Below are positions 59,718-64,000 of a stretch of 64,000 nucleotides of DNA, one piece after another. The stretch covers positions 1,240,001 to 1,304,000 of the forward strand of contig NZ_CP171843.1 of assembly GCF_048020265.1 (NCBI RefSeq), given 5' to 3'. Both the position numbers and the translations under genes were made by a program. Within the stretch, counting starts at the first letter, position 1. The number at the start of each line of letters is the position of its first letter. The stretch comes from Limnohabitans_A sp048020265 (GTDB lineage: Bacteria; Pseudomonadota; Gammaproteobacteria; Burkholderiales; Burkholderiaceae_C). A model generated the notes under the pieces. It had not been told where the DNA came from and did not search any database. It worked only from the letters and a program-made list of their open reading frames with translations.

Positions 59718-61988
59718 ATGGTCAGCCCCACATTCAGCCATTCCGCCAGCCCGATGGCGACCACACCCCGTTTGCATGCCCCACATTTGCCTCCTGTCGT
59801 GCTGGCCACGGCCGATGCCTCCGGGGTGATCGATCCCGGCGAAACACTGGCCAAAGCCCGTGCTTTTGCCGAACCCCTGATTGCCGGTGAAACCCTGGAC
59901 ACGGGCGAAAATATCCTGGCGCATGCCGATGCCGTGGCCGCGATCCTGGCAAACATTGGCGGCTCGGTGGCCATGCAGGCGGCCAGTTACCTGGTCTATG
60001 CCTGCCCGCACCTGAACAAACCGGAAGAGGTGATCGCCAAGGCATTTGGCCCGCATTTGGCGCAACTGGCCATGCAGACCAATCAGCTGGTGCATGTGCA
60101 ACGCTTGTCTCGGGCCGCTGAATCGGGTACGCACGGGCCAGACAACACGCCGCTGAGCCCCCGCGTTCAGACCGAAAACGTGCGTAAGATGCTGCTGGCT
60201 TTCAGTCGCGATTTGCGCGTGGTCATGCTGCGCCTGGCTTCGCGCTTGCAAACCCTGCGCCACTACGCTGCCACCAAGCTGCCGGTGCCCCCGGCTTTGG
60301 CCAGCGAGTCGCTGCAGGTGTTTGCACCGCTGGCCAACCGTTTGGGCATTTGGCAGATCAAATGGGAAATGGAGGACCTGTCTTTCCGATTTCTGGAGCC
60401 TGCCACTTACAAAGACATTGCCCGCCTGCTCGATGAAAAACGCACCGAGCGCGAGCGCTACATGGTGGCGCTGCGCGAACGCCTGCAGCAGGCCTTGGCC
60501 AGCCAGGGCATTGAGGCCTCGGTCGAGGGGCGGCCCAAACACATCTACAGCATCGTGCGCAAAATGCGCGGCAAGGCCTTGCCCTTTGAGCGCGTGTTCG
60601 ACATCCGGGCACTGCGCGTGGTGGTGCCCAGCGTGGCCGACTGCTACCAGGTGCTCAGTTGGGTGCACGAGCACTTTGTGCCGATTGCCGAAGAATTTGA
60701 CGACTACATCGCCAAGCCCAAAGCCAACGGCTACCAGTCGTTGCACACCGTGGTGCGCGATGCCGATGGGGGCCCGATTGAGGTGCAGATCCGCACCCGT
60801 GCCATGCACGAACATGCCGAACACGGCGTTGCCGCGCACTGGGCCTACAAGGAGGCCGGGGCCAAAGGCTACGCCGGGGTGTCGGCCACCAGCGAATACG
60901 ACACCAAGATCGCCGTGCTGCGCCAGCTGCTGGCCTGGGAGCGGGACCTGTCCGGGGCTGCACAAGCCAATGACCACGGCGGCGGCCTGTTTGACGACCG
61001 CATTTATGTGCTGACGCCCGATGCGGCTGTGGTGGAGCTGCCGCAAGGCGCCACGCCCATCGACTTTGCCTACACGGTGCACACCAACCTGGGCCACCGC
61101 TGCCGGGGCGCCAAGGTGGACGGGGCCATGGTGCCGCTGAACACCCAGCTGGCCAACGGCCAGACGGTCGAGATCACCGCCATCAAGGAAGGCGGGCCGT
61201 CGCGCGACTGGCTCAACCCGGAATTGGGCTTTTTGGCCAGTCCGCGTGCGCGGGCCAAAGTCCGGGCCTGGTTCAATGCACAAGTGATCGCCGAAACCGT
61301 GGCGCGTGGGCGCGAAGCGGTTGAGAAATTCCTGCAGCGCCTGGGGCGCACCGCGATCCGCCTGGAGGACCTGGCCAGCCAGCTGGGCTTCAAATCTGCC
61401 GAAGGGCTGTTTGAGGTGGTGGGCAAGGACGAATACTCCCTGCGCAACATCGAAGTCCTGCTCAACCCGCCAGAGCCTTCGCTGGAGCCGGATGAGTATT
61501 TTCAGAAAAAGTTCAAAGGTGCTGCAGCCCGCAAATCGCCCTCAGGCGTGCTGGTGGTGGGTGTGGATTCCTTGCTCACGCAACTGGCACGTTGTTGCAA
61601 ACCTGCGCCACCGGATGCGATCAGCGGCTTTGTCACGCGCGGCAAGGGGGTAAGCATCCACCGCCAGGACTGCAGCAACTTCCGCGAATTGGCCTCACGC
61701 CATGGCGAACGTGTGATCGAGGTGCGTTGGGGCGAGCACAAGGGTGCAGATGCCTTGGTGTACCCGGTCGACGTGGCGGTGGAAGCCTTTGACCGGCAAG
61801 GCCTGCTGCGCGATATCTCCGAAGTGTTTGCTAAAGAAAAGATGAACGTCATCGGTGTGCAAACCCAGTCCGTCAAAGGCACGGCCTGGATGACCTTCAC
61901 GGTGGAGATCGGCGACGCCGCCCGCCTGAACAAGGTTCTGGGTACCGTTCGCAGTGTCAAAGGGGTGAGGTCTGCACGAAGGCGGTGA
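59718..61988 (+). CDS. relA: GTP/ATP pyrophosphokinase RelA (synthetase-only type)
   Basis: 756-aa RelA/SpoT homologue of the stringent response. The hydrolase domain is degenerate: where SpoT has the His-Asp pair this protein reads YLVYACPHLN (residues 91-100). The synthetase domain is intact (RPKHIYSIVRKMRGK and YIAKPKANGYQSLHTVV) and carries EFDD (326-329), the EXDD motif of monofunctional RelA. TGS (IDFAYTVHTNLGHRCRGAKV), a Zn-finger-like Cys pair (LARCCKPAPPDAISGF) and a C-terminal ACT domain follow. It is coupled to the hydrolase gene; tRNA-Val follows. Confidence 0.93.
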   Translation: MVSPTFSHSASPMATTPRLHAPHLPPVVLATADASGVIDPGETLAKARAFAEPLIAGETLDTGENILAHADAVAAILANIGGSVAMQAASYLVYACPHLNKPEEVIAKAFGPHLAQLAMQTNQLVHVQRLSRAAESGTHGPDNTPLSPRVQTENVRKMLLAFSRDLRVVMLRLASRLQTLRHYAATKLPVPPALASESLQVFAPLANRLGIWQIKWEMEDLSFRFLEPATYKDIARLLDEKRTERERYMVALRERLQQALASQGIEASVEGRPKHIYSIVRKMRGKALPFERVFDIRALRVVVPSVADCYQVLSWVHEHFVPIAEEFDDYIAKPKANGYQSLHTVVRDADGGPIEVQIRTRAMHEHAEHGVAAHWAYKEAGAKGYAGVSATSEYDTKIAVLRQLLAWERDLSGAAQANDHGGGLFDDRIYVLTPDAAVVELPQGATPIDFAYTVHTNLGHRCRGAKVDGAMVPLNTQLANGQTVEITAIKEGGPSRDWLNPELGFLASPRARAKVRAWFNAQVIAETVARGREAVEKFLQRLGRTAIRLEDLASQLGFKSAEGLFEVVGKDEYSLRNIEVLLNPPEPSLEPDEYFQKKFKGAAARKSPSGVLVVGVDSLLTQLARCCKPAPPDAISGFVTRGKGVSIHRQDCSNFRELASRHGERVIEVRWGEHKGADALVYPVDVAVEAFDRQGLLRDISEVFAKEKMNVIGVQTQSVKGTAWMTFTVEIGDAARLNKVLGTVRSVKGVRSARRR

Positions 61989-62010
61989 GCACGTCTTATT
62001 GAAGCACGCC

Positions 62011-62038
62011 CTGAAAACGCGATTTTTCCCGCTATAAT
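62011..62038 (+). promoter_or_regulatory. Promoter of tRNA-Val
   Basis: CTGAAA (62011-62016), a 16-base spacer and a perfect TATAAT (62033-62038), with a start near 62045, six bases before the mature tRNA. Confidence 0.8.
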
Positions 62039-62050
62039 TCATAGCTTAGC

Positions 62051-62127
62051 AGGCGCGTAGCTCAGTTGGTTAGAGCACCACCTTGACATGGTGGGGGTCG
62101 CTAGTTCGAATCTAGTCGCGCCTACCA
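62051..62127 (+). tRNA. tRNA-Val (anticodon GAC)
   Basis: 77 nt with encoded CCA. The acceptor stem AGGCGCG pairs with CGCGCCT, the D-arm reads TAGCTCAGTTGGTTAGAGCA, the anticodon stem is CCACC/GGTGG around loop TTGACAT (anticodon at 62085-62087), and the T-arm contains GTTCGAATC. It is a single tRNA gene with its own promoter and terminator. Confidence 0.97.
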
Positions 62128-62144
62128 AATTCGGTAGGAGAATC

Positions 62145-62180
62145 AAGCACTTGGCGGAAACGCTCGGTGCTTTTTTTTTC
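62145..62180 (+). terminator. Intrinsic terminator of tRNA-Val
   Basis: AGCAC (62146-62150) pairs with GTGCT (62167-62171), with inner GCG/CGC around a GAAA loop, followed by a run of at least eight T. Confidence 0.9.
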
Positions 62181-62279
62181 GTCCACACGCCCAAAGTGAG
62201 CGTATCTCCGACAGTTTTCCGCCACTCGCTTGCATTTCGCAGCCCATCCATTGCGCAAGTAGGACTGAACAGTTTGGCG

Positions 62280-62663
62280 TTATTGCTTGCCCACAGCTTT
62301 GACAGCGTGCGACTGCAACTGCGCCAGCTTCACAAAGTCCAGCGCACGTACGTGCGTGCATTCCAGCACCACGGGCGGTGCAACGCCAGCATCCAGCGCT
62401 TCTTTCCAGCGCAGAGCGCACAGGCACCAACGGTCGCCCGCTTTCAAACCGGCAAAGCGGTATTCGCGGCGAGGGGTGATGAGGTCGTTTCCACGTGCCA
62501 GCGAAAAATCCAGAAATTCCTGCGTGACTTTCGCGCACACCACATGGCTGCCCTGGTCATGCTCGTCCGTGTTGCAGCAACCGTCCCGGTAGTACCCGGT
62601 CAACGGGTCGTAGGAGCAGGGGACCAGCGCCTCCCCCAAGACGTTGCGTGCGTTGTCGCTCAT
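62280..62663 (-). CDS. DUF2237 family protein
   Basis: 127-aa protein matching the DUF2237 pattern: NVLGEALVPCSYDPLTGYYR, DGCCNTDEHDQGSHVVCAKV, TQEFLDFSLARGNDL and GDRWCLCALRWKEALDAG. The many conserved Cys and His suggest metal binding, but the function is unknown. No signal peptide. It is downstream of the M3 peptidase gene on the same strand, 69 bases away. Confidence 0.88.
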   Translation of the reverse strand: MSDNARNVLGEALVPCSYDPLTGYYRDGCCNTDEHDQGSHVVCAKVTQEFLDFSLARGNDLITPRREYRFAGLKAGDRWCLCALRWKEALDAGVAPPVVLECTHVRALDFVKLAQLQSHAVKAVGKQ

Positions 62664-62732
62664 GATTTTTGTGACCTTGACAGCATCAAATGACCCATTG
62701 AAGCCCCAAGCATTCAGGGCGCGGCGTTGGAC

Positions 62733-64000
62733 TCAGGCGGCGACCATGCCTTGGTGGCGCAGCAAGGCGTCCAGGCTGGGTTCGCGGCCCCGGAAGGCCT
62801 TGAACGATTCCAGCGCAGGGCGGCTGCCACCTGCCTCCAGAATGGTTTGGCGGTACAGGCGACCGGTTTCCACACTGGGCGTGCCGTCGGCAGCGGCGGT
62901 TTCTTCAAACGCGGCATAAGCATCGGCGCTCAGCACCTCGGCCCATTTGTAGCTGTAATAGCCCGCAGCGTAGCCACCAGCAAAGATGTGGCTGAAGGTG
63001 TGGGCCATGCGGTTGAAGGCGGGCGGGTGCAGCACAGCCACTTCGTCGCGCACTTGTTGTAACAGCGGCATGAAGTCTTGCGCCGGGTCGTGCTCGGCAT
63101 GCACCAGCATGTCGAACAACGAAAACTCGATTTGGCGCAGGGTCTGCAGGCCGCTTTGGAAGTTTTTCGCGGCCAGCATTTTGTCGAACAGCGCACGCGG
63201 CAAGGGCTCACCGGTCTCCACATGGGCGGTCATGTGGCGCAGTACCGACCATTCCCAGCAGAAGTTTTCCATGAACTGGCTGGGTAATTCCACCGCGTCC
63301 CACTCGACGCCGCTGATGCCCGAGACATCGCGTTCGTTGACTTGGGTGAGCATGTGGTGCAAACCGTGGCCAAACTCGTGGAAGAGGGTGATCACGTCGT
63401 CGTGCGTGAGCAACGGCGGCTGGCCATTCACGCCCTCGGCAAAGTTGCACACCAGGTGCGCCACAGGCGTTTGCAGCACACCCGTGTCGGGACGCTGCCA
63501 GCGGCCGCGCACGTCGTCCATCCACGCGCCGCCGCGCTTGCCAGCGCGTGCAGGTGGGTCCAGGTAGAACTGGCCGACCAGTTGGCCGTCGCGCTCGATG
63601 CGGTAGAACGCCACCGCCGGGTGCCAAACAGGGGCCTGGTCGGGGCGGATGCTGACTTCAAACAAGGTTTCGATGATCTTGAACAAGCCGGCCAGCACTT
63701 TGGGGGCTGTGAAGTACTGCTTGACTTCTTGCTCGCTGAAGCTGTAGCGGGCTTCCTTGAGTTTTTCGCTCAAGTAGGGCACGTCCCAGGCGTTCAGCGG
63801 GCCGGTGATGCCCAGCGCGTTGGTTGCGAATTCGCGCAAGTCGGCCAGGTCTTTTTCGGCAAATGGGCGGGCTTTGGCCGCCAGGTCTCGCAAGAAGGCG
63901 GTGACTTTTTCGGGGGATTCGGCCATCTTGGGCACCACCGACACTTGGGCGTAGTTGTCAAAACCCAAGAGGCGCGCTTCCTCCTGGCGCAACGCCAGGA
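62733..64000 (-). CDS. prlC: Oligopeptidase A, M3 family zinc metallopeptidase (5' end outside window)
   Basis: C-terminal 422 or so residues of an M3 oligopeptidase. The zinc site HEFGHGLHHML is in ITLFHEFGHGLHHMLTQVNE, and the third ligand Glu lies in the following DAVELPSQFMENFCWEW. Further family segments are AFYRIERDGQLVGQFYLD and FAGGYAAGYYSYKWAEVL. The frame runs off the right edge of the window, so the start lies beyond. It degrades signal peptides and short peptides in the cytosol. OpdA/PrlC is favoured over Dcp by the GVEWDAVELPSQ region, without certainty. Confidence 0.92.
   Translation of the reverse strand, partial: LALRQEEARLLGFDNYAQVSVVPKMAESPEKVTAFLRDLAAKARPFAEKDLADLREFATNALGITGPLNAWDVPYLSEKLKEARYSFSEQEVKQYFTAPKVLAGLFKIIETLFEVSIRPDQAPVWHPAVAFYRIERDGQLVGQFYLDPPARAGKRGGAWMDDVRGRWQRPDTGVLQTPVAHLVCNFAEGVNGQPPLLTHDDVITLFHEFGHGLHHMLTQVNERDVSGISGVEWDAVELPSQFMENFCWEWSVLRHMTAHVETGEPLPRALFDKMLAAKNFQSGLQTLRQIEFSLFDMLVHAEHDPAQDFMPLLQQVRDEVAVLHPPAFNRMAHTFSHIFAGGYAAGYYSYKWAEVLSADAYAAFEETAAADGTPSVETGRLYRQTILEAGGSRPALESFKAFRGREPSLDALLRHQGMVAA

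Noticed and set aside
59463..61283. 606-aa open frame antisense to relA
   Set aside because: No domain can be recognised and RelA on the plus strand is complete with all motifs.
59718..61988. Bifunctional SpoT/Rel annotation
   Set aside because: The hydrolase HD motif is absent and the synthetase carries EXDD, not RXKD.

Overview
The window reads as ordinary chromosome of a GC-rich betaproteobacterium of the order Burkholderiales, most likely Comamonadaceae-like (Limnohabitans, Rhodoferax, Curvibacter and relatives). The evidence is a Bug-type solute receptor, an OmpR/EnvZ pair, an FNR-controlled cbb3 oxidase locus, a DUF3348-DUF802-OmpA-DUF2894 cassette and 3-hydroxybutyrate dehydrogenase. 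The genus is inference. I see no insertion sequence, prophage, CRISPR array or rRNA. Both ends cut a gene: clpA at the left and an M3 oligopeptidase at the right.

Layout. 1-7.7 kb: clpA 3' end, a quinone-oxidoreductase-like gene, then surE-pcm-nlpD followed by a PolB-like exonuclease and rlmD. No rpoS follows nlpD, although that is its usual place. 7.7-16.2 kb: a BAX inhibitor-1 family protein, a GlcG-like protein, ilvD with a small cytochrome c, lgt, a Bug receptor next to a malonyl-CoA synthetase, and an orphan sugar-type binding protein. 16.3-27.8 kb: the microaerobic respiration block (uspA, ccoI, ccoS, ccoNOQP, ccoG, ccoH, a small membrane protein, fnr, hemN and a metal-type TauE/SafE protein). 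Three good FNR boxes drive uspA/ccoI, ccoN and hemN, and a fourth weaker one lies at the fnr start site. 27.9-30.3 kb: a SIMPL-domain protein, a TauE permease, 6S RNA, zapA and a small coiled-coil partner. 30.4-37.8 kb: a cobalamin riboswitch, btuB, two binding proteins, btuCD, cobQ and a glutaredoxin.

37.9-46.8 kb: wrbA, fumC, a short RNase II-type enzyme, a TauD-family dioxygenase, and the tightly overlapping four-gene DUF3348-DUF802-OmpA-DUF2894 operon. DUF802 looks like a MotA/ZorA-type channel with a long coiled-coil tail, and the OmpA protein like its MotB/ZorB partner. This is the best candidate here for an under-described system. 47-64 kb: nth, an aminotransferase operon, serB, mfd (with a terminator-like hairpin in its leader), ispDF, envZ-ompR, 3-hydroxybutyrate dehydrogenase, an esterase-like hydrolase, a monofunctional-type relA, tRNA-Val(GAC), a DUF2237 gene and the M3 peptidase.

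The main coherent programme is adaptation to low oxygen: the high-affinity terminal oxidase, its copper and haem supply, the regulator FNR and a universal stress protein share one regulatory site type. The B12 block is a salvage and corrinoid-amidation unit under riboswitch control. Everything here is read by eye; no database search was possible.
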